Positions 7,172 through 15,874 of a stretch of 31,813 nt of DNA are shown piece by piece; position 1 is the stretch's first letter, and each line of letters starts with the position of its first letter. Both the position numbers and the translations under genes were made by a program. The stretch is from a virus, in IMG/VR virus record IMGVR_UViG_3300036766_000156, positions 1-31,813 of that record; one strand, given 5' to 3'. The notes under the pieces were generated by a model. That model did not search any database. It saw nothing but the letters and a program-made list of their open reading frames with translations, and had not been told where the DNA came from.

Positions 7172-10100
7172 ATGCCAAAATTTCGTGAACCAGCGCAACT
7201 TCATAATCATTCAAAGTATTCTTTGCTAGATGCTGTTCCTTCGCCGGAAGAGTGGGTTGGTTGGTGTCTTGAGTCTGGAACACCTGCGCTAGCAGTTACA
7301 GATCATGGAACTGCTATTTCCATGTTTGACGCTCTCAAGACTAAAGATTTCGTAAAAGCATACAATAAAGAGAACAACACAAACCATTCTTTGGATGCTG
7401 TAACTTTAATTCCAGCTGTTGAGTTGTACGTTAAGTTGAATGCCGAGGACAAGAGTCATTATCATATAACAGCGTGGGCTGCCAGTACTGAGGGATATCA
7501 TAACCTCATGAAGTTATCTTCTTTAGCATATGGAGATACTGTCTCTTACTTTGGATCTGTTAAGGCGCGCGTCACGTTTGATCAGATTAATCAATACAAA
7601 AAGGGTATTAAGTTTGGTACTGGCTGTATAGCTGGACCAATCGGTAAGGCATTCTGGGACAGCGATAAGAAGTTGGCAGAAGAACGATACTTAATGTACA
7701 AAGAGACGTTTGGTGACGAGATGTACGTCGAGTTTCATTGCAACGACGTAACGCATAACTTTAATAAGACAACCGGCAGTTTTGATCCTATTCCGGGTGA
7801 CGAATGTTCCTGCGATGGGAATAAGCAGAAGCACTATAATTTGTTTCTTAGGGAGATGGTGGAGAAGCACGGCGGAAAGTGTATTCCTGTTACTGACGCT
7901 CACTTTATTTTGCCAGAGGATAAGGTTATCCAGGATTGTCTTCTTAAGAACGGCAACTCAAATGGTTGGTACTTCTATGAGTCCTACCACCAACTTAGAG
8001 CGGAGCAAATGTATGACAAACTCAGAGCGCATCTTGGCGAATGGCTTAGCGAAGGAAGATTTAGTGAGTGGATCGAGAACACTTTTGAAGTGGCAAATAG
8101 CGCAAAAAATATCAGCGTTTCGTTTAACTACCACCTCCCACGAATCGACATCCCAGACGTGGTCAAAACTAAGACTCCTGATTATGATAGACAAACTTAT
8201 TATTACATGATGGAGCTTATCAAGGAGCACGGTCGTTGGAAAGATGACCAAGTTTACGTTGATAGATTCAAGCGAGAGCTTGACGTTATTATGAAGAATA
8301 AGAAACTTAACTTCATACCGTATTTCTTAGTGTACGAAGATATAGGTAGATTCGCAAGATCGCAGGGCATCTTGCAGAACATCGCTCGTGGTTCGGCTGG
8401 CGGTTCTCTAATAAGCTACTATCTAAAGATCATCCACGTTGATCCTATCAAGGCTAACTTGCCGTTTGAGCGTTTCCTATCTCATGCGCGCATCAATGCT
8501 GGTTCATTTCCAGATATCGATGCTGACATTGGTGATAGAGCTCGTTCGCTAGTTATGGACTATCTGCGTAAGAAGTACAAAGATGGTTTTGCTCAGATTG
8601 CTACGTTCCAGAAGATGAAGACAAAGAATGCTATCAAAGATTCTATGTTTGCTGTTTATGGCCGCAACCGTAACGATCCTGAAGTTAGAGCAATATGTGA
8701 TGCCATTCCAGATTCTCCACAGGGTGTAGATGAACATGATTTTTTGTATGGATATACAGATTCAGAAGGCAATTATAATGCTGGTCAGGTTGAGATAAAT
8801 AAGCAACTTGCTAACTTTTTTGCTACATATCCAGACGTAGAGAAGATGGTAAAGAAACTTATTGGAACTATTAGAGGTTGGTCTAGACACGCCTCTGCGT
8901 TTGTTATATCAACACTTGATTTGGCCGCGGATCGCGTTCCAACTATGGTAATGAAGGATAAAGAATTAGGTAACATAGTTTGTACGCAATATGACGCATC
9001 AATGGTAGAGAAATGTGGCTTGGTTAAAGCTGATATCTTAGGAATTAAGACACTAACTGCTGTATCTGACTGTGTTCAGTTGGTTAAAAACAAGATAGAT
9101 TATTTAGCCGAAGAAGACGGTGTTCCGCTAATATATCGACTTCCTGAAGATAATGGCATTTATACTGATTTTTATAATAAAGATACTGACTCGTCTTTTC
9201 AGTTCAATACAGAACTCATTAAAGGAATGGTGCAGGAGTTTTGCCCTTTAAATAGAAAGCATCTAGCAGACTTTACAGCATTAGCAAGACCTGGTGCTTT
9301 GGATTTTAACGTAGGATCTTTCACTGACGAGTTAGGTAAGCAACGTGAGGATATGTCTGCTGCTAGCTTGTACATGAAGGTTAAGAGCGGCGAGGAGCCA
9401 CCGCGATACATTCATCCTGATTTAAAGCTGATATTGGGCGATACATATTCTGTAGCTGTATATCAAGAACAAATTATGTCTATTCTCAAGGACATTGGTA
9501 ATTTTTCTGGTGAAGAATCAGACATGATTCGTTCTGCCATTGCTAAGAAGAAAAAAGATGTTATTCAGTCTACTTTTTCTAAGTTGAGAGAGAATGCCTT
9601 TGCTAAAGGATGGACTCAAAAACAAGCAGATAGTTTGTGTGAGATGGTTGAAGCTTTTAGTCGTTATAGTTTCAATAGATCTCACTCATATGCATATGCT
9701 GAATTAGGTTACATAACTATGTATCTAAAGCACCATCATCCTTTAGAGTGGTGGGCTAGTACATTGAACGTCCATATTGACGACGAGAATAAGATGCGTC
9801 AATACATGTCTAGACTGGGTAACACTGTTCGTCCTCCATCACTGAAGTATCCTGCGAATAAGTTCGAGGTCAGAGAAATTAATGGTGAGAGGTATATCGT
9901 TACACCTCTTTCTGCTATCAAAGGCGTAGGTCCGGCGGTTGTTAGAGAACTATGTTCCAAGGGACCGTTTCCAACTATAGAGGATTTTGTCAAGAGGATC
10001 GACCATGCAAAGGTGAATTCTGGTGGTATCTCTTACCTCATAAAGGGGAGAGTCGCCGACGACATGATGGATATGTCTATTGCTGACTATGGAGAACGTA

Positions 10101-10639
10101 GAAAGGCTTTCATAGAGACGTACAAGGTTCTTAGGGGTAAAGAGATTAAGCTTCAACCAGATATATTTCAGTTCGATCCACTCTCCATCTTCCTGATGGA
10201 GAAGGAGCACAATCAGGCTTTCAATAAGCATTTACTATCTGATAAGTCTATTGTGGATATCATAAAAAGCAAGTGGCCAGCTCTCACCGATACCGGTAGG
10301 GCTGGAATTCCACTGTTAATGTCTGATGTGCCCGTGTTATCTACTATTAAGGTTGCCGAGGGTTTTATTAAGCAGGGTTTTGAAAAAGAAGTAGGCATGA
10401 TTCTGCTTTACGAATCTTCATCTTTCACTAAAGGAATTTCTAAGAAGAGTGGTAGACCTTGGTCTAAGGTGTCCATATACTTGTCAGATGGTTATTCAAC
10501 TATAGAATGCACTGACTGGAACATGAAGCACGCTCTTGGTTGGGATAAGAATAGCATTGTCTACGTTAGAGGCAAACTAAAGCAAGGTTGGAAGACTCCA
10601 GTTAATCTTCAGATAGAAGAAATCGAAAGGGTGGAATGA
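7172..10639 (+). CDS. dnaE: DNA polymerase III alpha subunit (DnaE-type replicative polymerase)
   Basis: 1155 aa C-family DNA polymerase. The N-terminal PHP domain has LHNHS (H11, H13), VTDHGT, a GCIAG segment and a late DAHF, so most PHP metal-ligand positions look retained and it may be a working PHP nuclease. The palm has RGSAGGS and PDIDADIGD with D448, D450 and D452, and the third catalytic Asp is D621 in KADILGIKTLT. FNRSHSYAYAELGY and HHPLEWWAS are typical DnaE motifs. A helix-hairpin-helix (IKGVGPAVV) and a C-terminal OB-fold-like region (about residues 1075-1145) follow. A Cys-containing insertion (ECSCDG) lies within the PHP region. ATG 7172 is chosen because the upstream in-frame TTG falls in the -10 box. 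The length is typical of DnaE1. Confidence 0.95.
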   Translation: MPKFREPAQLHNHSKYSLLDAVPSPEEWVGWCLESGTPALAVTDHGTAISMFDALKTKDFVKAYNKENNTNHSLDAVTLIPAVELYVKLNAEDKSHYHITAWAASTEGYHNLMKLSSLAYGDTVSYFGSVKARVTFDQINQYKKGIKFGTGCIAGPIGKAFWDSDKKLAEERYLMYKETFGDEMYVEFHCNDVTHNFNKTTGSFDPIPGDECSCDGNKQKHYNLFLREMVEKHGGKCIPVTDAHFILPEDKVIQDCLLKNGNSNGWYFYESYHQLRAEQMYDKLRAHLGEWLSEGRFSEWIENTFEVANSAKNISVSFNYHLPRIDIPDVVKTKTPDYDRQTYYYMMELIKEHGRWKDDQVYVDRFKRELDVIMKNKKLNFIPYFLVYEDIGRFARSQGILQNIARGSAGGSLISYYLKIIHVDPIKANLPFERFLSHARINAGSFPDIDADIGDRARSLVMDYLRKKYKDGFAQIATFQKMKTKNAIKDSMFAVYGRNRNDPEVRAICDAIPDSPQGVDEHDFLYGYTDSEGNYNAGQVEINKQLANFFATYPDVEKMVKKLIGTIRGWSRHASAFVISTLDLAADRVPTMVMKDKELGNIVCTQYDASMVEKCGLVKADILGIKTLTAVSDCVQLVKNKIDYLAEEDGVPLIYRLPEDNGIYTDFYNKDTDSSFQFNTELIKGMVQEFCPLNRKHLADFTALARPGALDFNVGSFTDELGKQREDMSAASLYMKVKSGEEPPRYIHPDLKLILGDTYSVAVYQEQIMSILKDIGNFSGEESDMIRSAIAKKKKDVIQSTFSKLRENAFAKGWTQKQADSLCEMVEAFSRYSFNRSHSYAYAELGYITMYLKHHHPLEWWASTLNVHIDDENKMRQYMSRLGNTVRPPSLKYPANKFEVREINGERYIVTPLSAIKGVGPAVVRELCSKGPFPTIEDFVKRIDHAKVNSGGISYLIKGRVADDMMDMSIADYGERRKAFIETYKVLRGKEIKLQPDIFQFDPLSIFLMEKEHNQAFNKHLLSDKSIVDIIKSKWPALTDTGRAGIPLLMSDVPVLSTIKVAEGFIKQGFEKEVGMILLYESSSFTKGISKKSGRPWSKVSIYLSDGYSTIECTDWNMKHALGWDKNSIVYVRGKLKQGWKTPVNLQIEEIERVE

Positions 10640-10881
10640 TAACCAAAAAAGAGTTAGTGTTTAAAGGACCTAATCTTATAGATACCGAAGTAAAGGACGT
10701 TCCGTGGACGTGCGATGGCTGTCTAGTTCCGTTTGAGAAGTATGAAGATATGAGACATCACAAGCATCCTTGCGGATGCCGTGCAACCTTCTGCCCAACA
10801 TGTTACGACCATGTGGCCCCAAAAACATCAGAGGGTAATATAACGACAGGAGAAAGTAATGGCAAAATTTGTAGTAGTTAA
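10636..10881 (+). CDS. Small zinc-finger-like protein (81 aa)
   Basis: Cysteine pairs WTCDGCLVPF, HPCGCRA and FCPTCYDHV with interspersed histidines suggest one or two structural zinc sites, reminiscent of treble-clef or RING-like minis. It starts in an ATGA overlap with the polymerase stop, so it is probably translationally coupled to dnaE. It overlaps the next gene by 23 nt. No family is recognised. Confidence 0.75.
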   Translation: MITKKELVFKGPNLIDTEVKDVPWTCDGCLVPFEKYEDMRHHKHPCGCRATFCPTCYDHVAPKTSEGNITTGESNGKICSS

Positions 10882-11365
10882 AGAAGTCCCAAAAACCTTA
10901 GATAAAGGTGAGTTCGTTATTACGCAACCAGATTTCCTTGAGCAGATAAGAGCTAACGCTATGAAGGCGCCAAGATTGAAGCAAACTGGAATAAACCATC
11001 TTAGAGAAGTCCTAAACGCTATTGGGGTTAAGTACGACCCCGATATGAACGTTTTTAAGATCAGACTCGTTACCTACGAGGGTCTTCCGTATAAAGATGA
11101 GACTGAGTTTGCCGCTATTGTAGTAAGGATATTGAGGAATGAATATCCTGCTGTTTTTGATAAGGTTTTGGAGCATCAACTTCAAAACCGACCTATGAAT
11201 ACTAAGTTGATCTACTATGTGGGCGACTTTAATGCGACTGGTCCCTTCTACAAGGCCGGTATCGACCATCTTGAAGAAAAGGACATTGCATCCTACATGA
11301 CAGGTAAGCCAAAGAAGACTGTTGGCAAACCTGCAATTACGGCAGAAGAGGCAGAAGAAACATGA
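10859..11365 (+). CDS. Hypothetical protein (168 aa)
   Basis: Mixed alpha/beta protein without a recognisable motif; the C-terminal ~25 residues are Lys/Pro then Glu/Ala-rich and probably disordered. A GGAG site about 8 nt before the ATG supports the start. It sits between DnaE and SSB, so a replication-related role is possible by neighbourhood only. It overlaps the next gene by 4 nt. Confidence 0.75.
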   Translation: MAKFVVVKEVPKTLDKGEFVITQPDFLEQIRANAMKAPRLKQTGINHLREVLNAIGVKYDPDMNVFKIRLVTYEGLPYKDETEFAAIVVRILRNEYPAVFDKVLEHQLQNRPMNTKLIYYVGDFNATGPFYKAGIDHLEEKDIASYMTGKPKKTVGKPAITAEEAEET

Positions 11366-11718
11366 AATACCTACTGTGGCTTCTATTGTTTAGTTTACCA
11401 ACTTACGCAATTGATATAGAGTTCGTTAATCACACTGGCACCGACATGAGGATTGATGGGTTAAGTAATAAGTGCGTCGGTCAAATCATCACTCCTGATA
11501 AGTCTGTTAAACTTAAAAATAATGAAAAGTTTACAGTTAAAAATGTGACGCCAGTAATTCATAGTTACACAATCTGTGGGTCAGGTCTATGTTCTATGAC
11601 TGCTATGGGTATTAAAAGCGCTCCCGTATACGTTTTTGAAGTCATACTCGATGATGGCGTTATCGATGCTAAAATTACTCCAGATGATTGGAGTATTGCT
11701 AATAAAGAGTGTCCATGA
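11362..11718 (+). CDS. Exported protein with Sec signal peptide (118 aa)
   Basis: The N-terminus is a classic short signal peptide: MKYLL, a Leu/Trp/Phe hydrophobic core, and a TYA cleavage motif ending at residue 16. The mature part is about 100 aa, probably beta-rich, with several cysteines including ICGSGLC and a Cys-Pro at the C-terminus that could form disulfides in the periplasm or outside. It starts in an ATGA overlap with the preceding gene. An exported product amid replication genes is unexpected; roles such as superinfection exclusion or envelope modification are guesses. Confidence 0.78.
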   Translation: MKYLLWLLLFSLPTYAIDIEFVNHTGTDMRIDGLSNKCVGQIITPDKSVKLKNNEKFTVKNVTPVIHSYTICGSGLCSMTAMGIKSAPVYVFEVILDDGVIDAKITPDDWSIANKECP

Positions 11719-11864
11719 AACCAACACTTAACGAAGTTGAACCTTGTAGCGAATGTGACAATGATACAAACACAACTTGTGATGTTTGTGGAGACAATAT
11801 TTGTGAAGTCTGTATAGACAATCACATGGAAGAATATCACGGCTCGGGTGGCGACGAGTACTGA
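11715..11864 (+). CDS. 49-aa Cys/His-rich mini protein
   Basis: Short ORF with an ATGA overlap to the preceding stop. The product has CSEC, CDVCG and CEVC followed by two His residues, six cysteines in three Cys-x2-Cys pairs, consistent with a two-zinc cross-brace (B-box or RING-like) module. Such a regular pattern is very unlikely by chance and supports it as a real gene. Function is unknown. Confidence 0.72.
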   Translation: MKPTLNEVEPCSECDNDTNTTCDVCGDNICEVCIDNHMEEYHGSGGDEY

Positions 11865-11868
11865 TTCG

Positions 11869-11877
11869 TGGTATAAT
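11869..11877 (+). promoter_or_regulatory. Extended -10 promoter (TGGTATAAT) for the SSB operon
   Basis: Perfect TGGTATAAT. The predicted start point is near 11884, giving a ~40-nt leader to the SSB start, with GGAGA at 11914-11918. Confidence 0.65.
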
Positions 11878-11922
11878 ATAACTACGCCAATAATGGCTTT
11901 GAATATAACCTATGGAGAAAAT

Positions 11923-12975
11923 ATGGCAAATTCTAAGATCAAATTGAATCTCGATTCCCTCAAATCCCGCAAAGAATGGAAAAGACACAAAGTGAAAGAT
12001 GGTCATAACATCTATCGCATTCTTCCCCCATTCGGCGAAAGCTCAAACGGCTATCCTTATCGTAAGTGGCAGATTATCTGGGGTCTTACCGACCCAGAAT
12101 CTGGGCGTGCTCGCCCCTTTGCTTCCTCAATGGTAGCAGAGAAGCGTTGTCCTGTCTCTGAGTTTGTTAACGAACTCAAGGAACGTGCCGAAGATCTCAG
12201 CGCACAGTTGAAGGCTTCTGGTGCTTCTGAAGAGCAAAGCAAGGAGCGCCTTGCGTGCCTTAATGAACTCATCGGAAATATTGTTCCAAAGACTGTCTAC
12301 ATCTATAACGCAGCCGATCGTGCTGGCGAAGTAGGCTTGCTCGAGTTGAAGGCTACAGCGCACAAGAGCATGAAAGAGCAGATGAATCAGTACATCCAAG
12401 ACTATAACCAGGATCCCACGTCGCTGAACAGCGCTGATGATGATTCTGGCGTGTGGTTCGATGTTATTCGTTCTAATGAAACTGGTAAGTTTCGCGATAC
12501 TAAGTATGAAGTGAAGAAGGTACAGACGAAGGTGAAGGGCGCTAACGGCGTCATGTCTTTCGTCGACGACCGTTCTCCTCTTCCTGACGCTGTCGTGGAG
12601 AACTTTGACAGTCAGGGATACGACTTGTCATCTATCTATCAGGCGAAGACATATGATGAACTCAAGGAAGTTCTTGAGGCAAATATGTCCAACATCATTG
12701 AGATCTGCCCAGACGCCGATCTTAGTGTTGCGCCATCTTTGACTCTTGCAACCGCTGTTCATGAGAAGCCGGCAGTAACAAAGGCTAAAGGAACAGTAAC
12801 TACAAGATTGGATGATGACGATGACACGGATACGAACAGTGCCCCTAATCGTTCAACGTCGGCCAGAACTAATGGTACCGCTGCAGCGGCTACTAGCTTT
12901 GCTAGTAAAGCTACAGGTCCTACGGTAGCTGACGATGACTTCATGACGAAAGCAGACAAGCTTCTCAATTCATAA
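11923..12975 (+). CDS. Single-stranded DNA-binding protein (T4 gp32-like)
   Basis: 350 aa. The N-terminal region matches the gp32 plan: a Lys/Arg-rich start, IYRILPPFGE (as in the gp32 RFLPS region), aromatic strands, and a CPVSEFV segment like the gp32 CPVC region, although most zinc-site cysteines are not evident. The C-terminus is a long Thr/Ala/Ser linker with Asp-rich stretches and a terminal acidic/hydrophobic tail (ADDDFMTKADKLLNS), the usual protein-recruiting tail of SSBs. ATG 11923 is chosen over upstream in-frame starts because those lie in or before the promoter and this one has GGAGA 4 nt away. It heads the operon with the UvsY-position gene and recombinase. Confidence 0.85.
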   Translation: MANSKIKLNLDSLKSRKEWKRHKVKDGHNIYRILPPFGESSNGYPYRKWQIIWGLTDPESGRARPFASSMVAEKRCPVSEFVNELKERAEDLSAQLKASGASEEQSKERLACLNELIGNIVPKTVYIYNAADRAGEVGLLELKATAHKSMKEQMNQYIQDYNQDPTSLNSADDDSGVWFDVIRSNETGKFRDTKYEVKKVQTKVKGANGVMSFVDDRSPLPDAVVENFDSQGYDLSSIYQAKTYDELKEVLEANMSNIIEICPDADLSVAPSLTLATAVHEKPAVTKAKGTVTTRLDDDDDTDTNSAPNRSTSARTNGTAAAATSFASKATGPTVADDDFMTKADKLLNS

Positions 12976-12983
12976 GGGGCATT

Positions 12984-13430
12984 ATGGGTGATCTAACCGA
13001 AAAGGTAGATATCACTCGTCTGGCTTACTATGTAAACAAGATAGAGGAGCTGTCATCTGTAAACAAGATGATGGCTCCTGTCTATCTACAGGATTACATT
13101 ATAGGTCAAGACGTAGCTGCTAATCTACTTGCGAAAGCAATACAAGCAGATTCTAGGGCAAAGGCAAGACTCGACTATGTTGAGTCAATAGCCTACCTTG
13201 AAAAGGCTCGTGAGTATCTTGAAGCGCATAATATCAAGGATACTAGCGAAGCTAGAAAGCAGTACGTCAACATTAATGAGGATGTAGTTGCTGCGAAAGA
13301 CGTCAAGGCTAGTACTGAAGCTTTAGTTGTCTTACTAAAATCAAGATTAAATGAGTTAAGACAGTGCCATGACGACTTAAAGAAGATAGCGTATGGTGAT
13401 CAGAATTTAACTCCGTACGAGGGGATGTAA
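12984..13430 (+). CDS. Helical protein, candidate recombination mediator (UvsY-like by position)
   Basis: 148 aa, nearly all alpha-helical, with long amphipathic segments and no cysteine cluster. It lies between the gp32-like SSB and the UvsX/RecA-like recombinase, 8 nt after one and 1 nt before the other. T4 UvsY is a 137-aa helical mediator that loads UvsX onto gp32-coated ssDNA, so size, fold class and context agree, but no diagnostic UvsY residues can be claimed by eye. A structural alternative is a small head or accessory protein. Confidence 0.7.
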   Translation: MGDLTEKVDITRLAYYVNKIEELSSVNKMMAPVYLQDYIIGQDVAANLLAKAIQADSRAKARLDYVESIAYLEKAREYLEAHNIKDTSEARKQYVNINEDVVAAKDVKASTEALVVLLKSRLNELRQCHDDLKKIAYGDQNLTPYEGM

Positions 13431-13431
13431 T

Positions 13432-14544
13432 ATGAGCAAATGGCTTAGTAGAATGACAAGTGAGTTTGGTGTGGTCGCCGCAGAGTTGAGTAAGACTACG
13501 CTTCCGCCAGTACCAACCCGCTCTCCATCTCTCAATTGGGCGACACAGCTTGGTGGATTTAAACCAGGCAAGATCTCAGTACTTTATGGTCCTGAGCAGG
13601 CAGGTAAAAGCTTGCTGGCCATGATGGCTATCGCTGATGAGCAGAAGAGAGACGCAGAGGCTATCTTCGTGTGGTTTGATGCTGAGTTCTCTTTTAACTT
13701 AGAACTCTTTGAGAAGATAGGTGGAGATTCTAGTAGACTTATCGTGCGCAAGTCTAACGATCCACTTAAGATATTTGACTATATCGGCGGTGAACTTCTT
13801 GAACTTCTTCAGGAAGGTGCTCCTATCAGGGGGCTGGTTATCGATTCGATCAAGTCTATCAGGTATCCAAAAGAAGCCAACATGAAACAGACCACAGATC
13901 AGAAGATGGGTGGTACTGGAGCTAGCTATCTTCCAACGGCTCTTAAGCTCATAATTCCTGTCATAGCAGAATATAATCTGTTGACCTTCTTCATCCAGCA
14001 GGTTACGATGGAAATTGACCCTATGAAGGCTCTTAGAAATCCATACGTCATCACTGAAGGAAAAGCCTTGAAGCACGCTGCAGATCTCATGCTTGAGATT
14101 GTTAAGCTCGACACAAAGAATGGAATTATTGAGTCTGGTGAGACTATTACCGGTGCTGCGCAGCAGACTGGTCATAAGGTCCGCGTGAAGGTGAAGAAGA
14201 ATCGTCTCGGTATTCCCGCTCGTATGGCTCAGTTTACGTACCATTATGATCACGGTATCATTGATACCGGTGGAGAGATTTTTGAACTAGCTAAGAGTCT
14301 AGGAGTTATCTTTCATCCAGTTAGTGCAACAACCGGTAAAGAGAACACCATGATGTGGGCATTTGGTAACTATGATCCTATCAAGGGCGAAGACAATATG
14401 AAGCAGTTTGTCGTGAACTCAAAGAAGGTTCAAGACGAGATCATGAAAGCTTGCTACAACTTCAAGGATCCTTTGGTTCAACTTGATGCTAGCGGTACGG
14501 TTATTGATGATAACAGTATGGTTGATCTAGATAAGGAGGAATAA
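13432..14544 (+). CDS. UvsX/RecA-like recombinase
   Basis: 370 aa strand-exchange ATPase. Walker A is GPEQAGKS at residues 53-60 after the LGGFKPGKI lead-in; the Glu-containing strand FVWFDAEFSF follows, then Walker B-like GLVIDSIKSI, a TGASYL segment, and FFIQQVTMEID in the motif that contacts DNA. The VKVKKNRLGIP stretch matches the RecA KVVKNK region. Like UvsX it lacks the long RecA C-terminal domain and has an acidic C-terminus. A strong AAGGAGGA lies in its last codons and serves the next gene. Confidence 0.92.
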   Translation: MSKWLSRMTSEFGVVAAELSKTTLPPVPTRSPSLNWATQLGGFKPGKISVLYGPEQAGKSLLAMMAIADEQKRDAEAIFVWFDAEFSFNLELFEKIGGDSSRLIVRKSNDPLKIFDYIGGELLELLQEGAPIRGLVIDSIKSIRYPKEANMKQTTDQKMGGTGASYLPTALKLIIPVIAEYNLLTFFIQQVTMEIDPMKALRNPYVITEGKALKHAADLMLEIVKLDTKNGIIESGETITGAAQQTGHKVRVKVKKNRLGIPARMAQFTYHYDHGIIDTGGEIFELAKSLGVIFHPVSATTGKENTMMWAFGNYDPIKGEDNMKQFVVNSKKVQDEIMKACYNFKDPLVQLDASGTVIDDNSMVDLDKEE

Positions 14545-15290
14545 TTAATACGTTAGGTAGGCCTTTGGCTCTTATTACTGGAGCATCACGTGGAATTGGT
14601 GCCGCCATTGCTTGTCGTCTAGCGAGAGATGGATTTCATGTAATACTTAACTACTCCTCTAATGAAGTCAAGGCTAGAGAAATTCAAGCTAAAATTCAAT
14701 CGGAGGGGGGTAAGGCAGAGCTTTGCCAGTTCGACGTTTCTAATTCAACTCAAGTAGACGAAAAGTTTGATTGGATTGCGAATAACTTAGGAAGAGTTAG
14801 TGTTCTTGTTAATAATGCAGGAATAACTATTGATGGACTTCTTGCCAGATTGAAAGACGAAGATTTAGAGAAAACCCTATCTGTTGATTTAAAAGGTGCG
14901 ATCTATTGTACTCGTGCAGCCAGTAAACACATGATGCATGAGAAAAAGGGAAGCATTATTCAGATTTCGTCAGTTGTTGGAGAATCTGGAAGCATTGGTC
15001 AAAGCGCATATGCGGCTGCTAAGTCTGGACTTGTTGGTTTTTCAAAGAGTGTAGCTAAGGAGTTAGCGAGTCGACAGATTAGAGTTAATGTGGTAGCACC
15101 TGGTTTTATTATTACCGATATGACAGACAGTTTAACGAGTACTCGGAGAGAAGCCATTTTGAGAACTATACCACTCGGTTATCCTGGTACTCCAGAAGAT
15201 GTCGCCTCTTTAGTTTCGTTTTTGGCTTCTTTAGATAGTCGTTACATAACTGGTCAAGTTATTGGTATAAACGGTGGAACATACATGTGA
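14544..15290 (+). CDS. fabG: FabG-like short-chain dehydrogenase/reductase
   Basis: NADPH-dependent classical SDR, closest in motif pattern to 3-oxoacyl-ACP reductase of fatty-acid synthesis. Numbering from the start used here: cofactor motif TGASRGIG at 12-19, NNAG at 90-93, catalytic Ser near 142-143, Y156 and K160 (YAAAK), then VVAPGFI and a C-terminal GINGGTYM. The tetrad Asn position reads VDLKG, giving Asp115. The start is probably ATT overlapping the recombinase stop (TAATT): AAGGAGGA lies just upstream and the resulting INTLGRPLALITG aligns with E. coli FabG. The conservative alternative is TTG at 14565, which has no comparable RBS. A metabolic gene inside a recombination operon suggests lipid or cofactor remodelling; the exact substrate is unproven. 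Confidence 0.88.
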   Translation: MNTLGRPLALITGASRGIGAAIACRLARDGFHVILNYSSNEVKAREIQAKIQSEGGKAELCQFDVSNSTQVDEKFDWIANNLGRVSVLVNNAGITIDGLLARLKDEDLEKTLSVDLKGAIYCTRAASKHMMHEKKGSIIQISSVVGESGSIGQSAYAAAKSGLVGFSKSVAKELASRQIRVNVVAPGFIITDMTDSLTSTRREAILRTIPLGYPGTPEDVASLVSFLASLDSRYITGQVIGINGGTYM

Positions 15291-15874
15291 TTTACTTTAC
15301 ATCAGATCCACACTTTTGGCATGCCAACATCATTAAGTACTCTAAGAGACCATTTGCATCTGTAGAGGAGATGAATGAAGCACTTATCAAAGCCTGGAAT
15401 GAGAGCGTTAAACCGGAAGACGTGGTTTATTGCTTGGGAGATTTTGCTATGGCCTTCCGGCCCATTGAAGCCTATTCCCAGAGACTTAATGGGACTAAGT
15501 TCTTGGTTCCTGGAAACCATGATTTCTGTCACTCCTATCACAAAAAGTCCCGCAACCCAGAAAACCGCAAGATGTGGATCGAGAAGTATGAGGCTTGGGG
15601 ATGGAAAGTGTTGCCTGAGCAAACGACGCTAGATATACCTGGCGTTGCTATAGTGAACATGTGTCATCATCCCTACGTCCTTATAGGTCCAGGTGATGAC
15701 AAGTATGAGAAGTGGCGACCTAAAGACGACGGTAGGTGGCTCCTCTGCGGCCACGTACACGAGAAGTGGAAGGTGGTAGGTAGAATGATCAATGTTGGCG
15801 TAGACCAATGGGATTATAAGCCTGTAGCCATTACGGAGATAGAGAAAATCATATGCTCATCAACTACTTCTTAG
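15287..15874 (+). CDS. Calcineurin-like metallophosphoesterase
   Basis: 195 aa with the complete metallophosphoesterase ligand set: DPHFWH near the N-terminus, CLGDFA, PGNHDF, MCHHPY and CGHVHEKW. This is the compact single-domain form found in phages and mobile elements, with unknown substrate (cyclic nucleotide, nucleotide or RNA/DNA phosphate). The start is GTG overlapping the fabG stop (ATGTGA junction). It is distinct from the Mre11-like protein at 16658, which is larger. Confidence 0.88.
   Translation: MIYFTSDPHFWHANIIKYSKRPFASVEEMNEALIKAWNESVKPEDVVYCLGDFAMAFRPIEAYSQRLNGTKFLVPGNHDFCHSYHKKSRNPENRKMWIEKYEAWGWKVLPEQTTLDIPGVAIVNMCHHPYVLIGPGDDKYEKWRPKDDGRWLLCGHVHEKWKVVGRMINVGVDQWDYKPVAITEIEKIICSSTTS

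Noticed and set aside
11848-11922. Upstream in-frame starts for SSB
   Set aside because: They precede or overlap the TGGTATAAT promoter and lack an RBS; ATG 11923 has GGAGA.
13972-13977. Internal TATAAT boxes (also 8774, 9173, 31287)
   Set aside because: Inside long genes, not followed by a plausible start codon at short distance.
13699-14253. 184-aa minus-strand ORF
   Set aside because: Lies wholly within the recombinase gene, with no motif or RBS.
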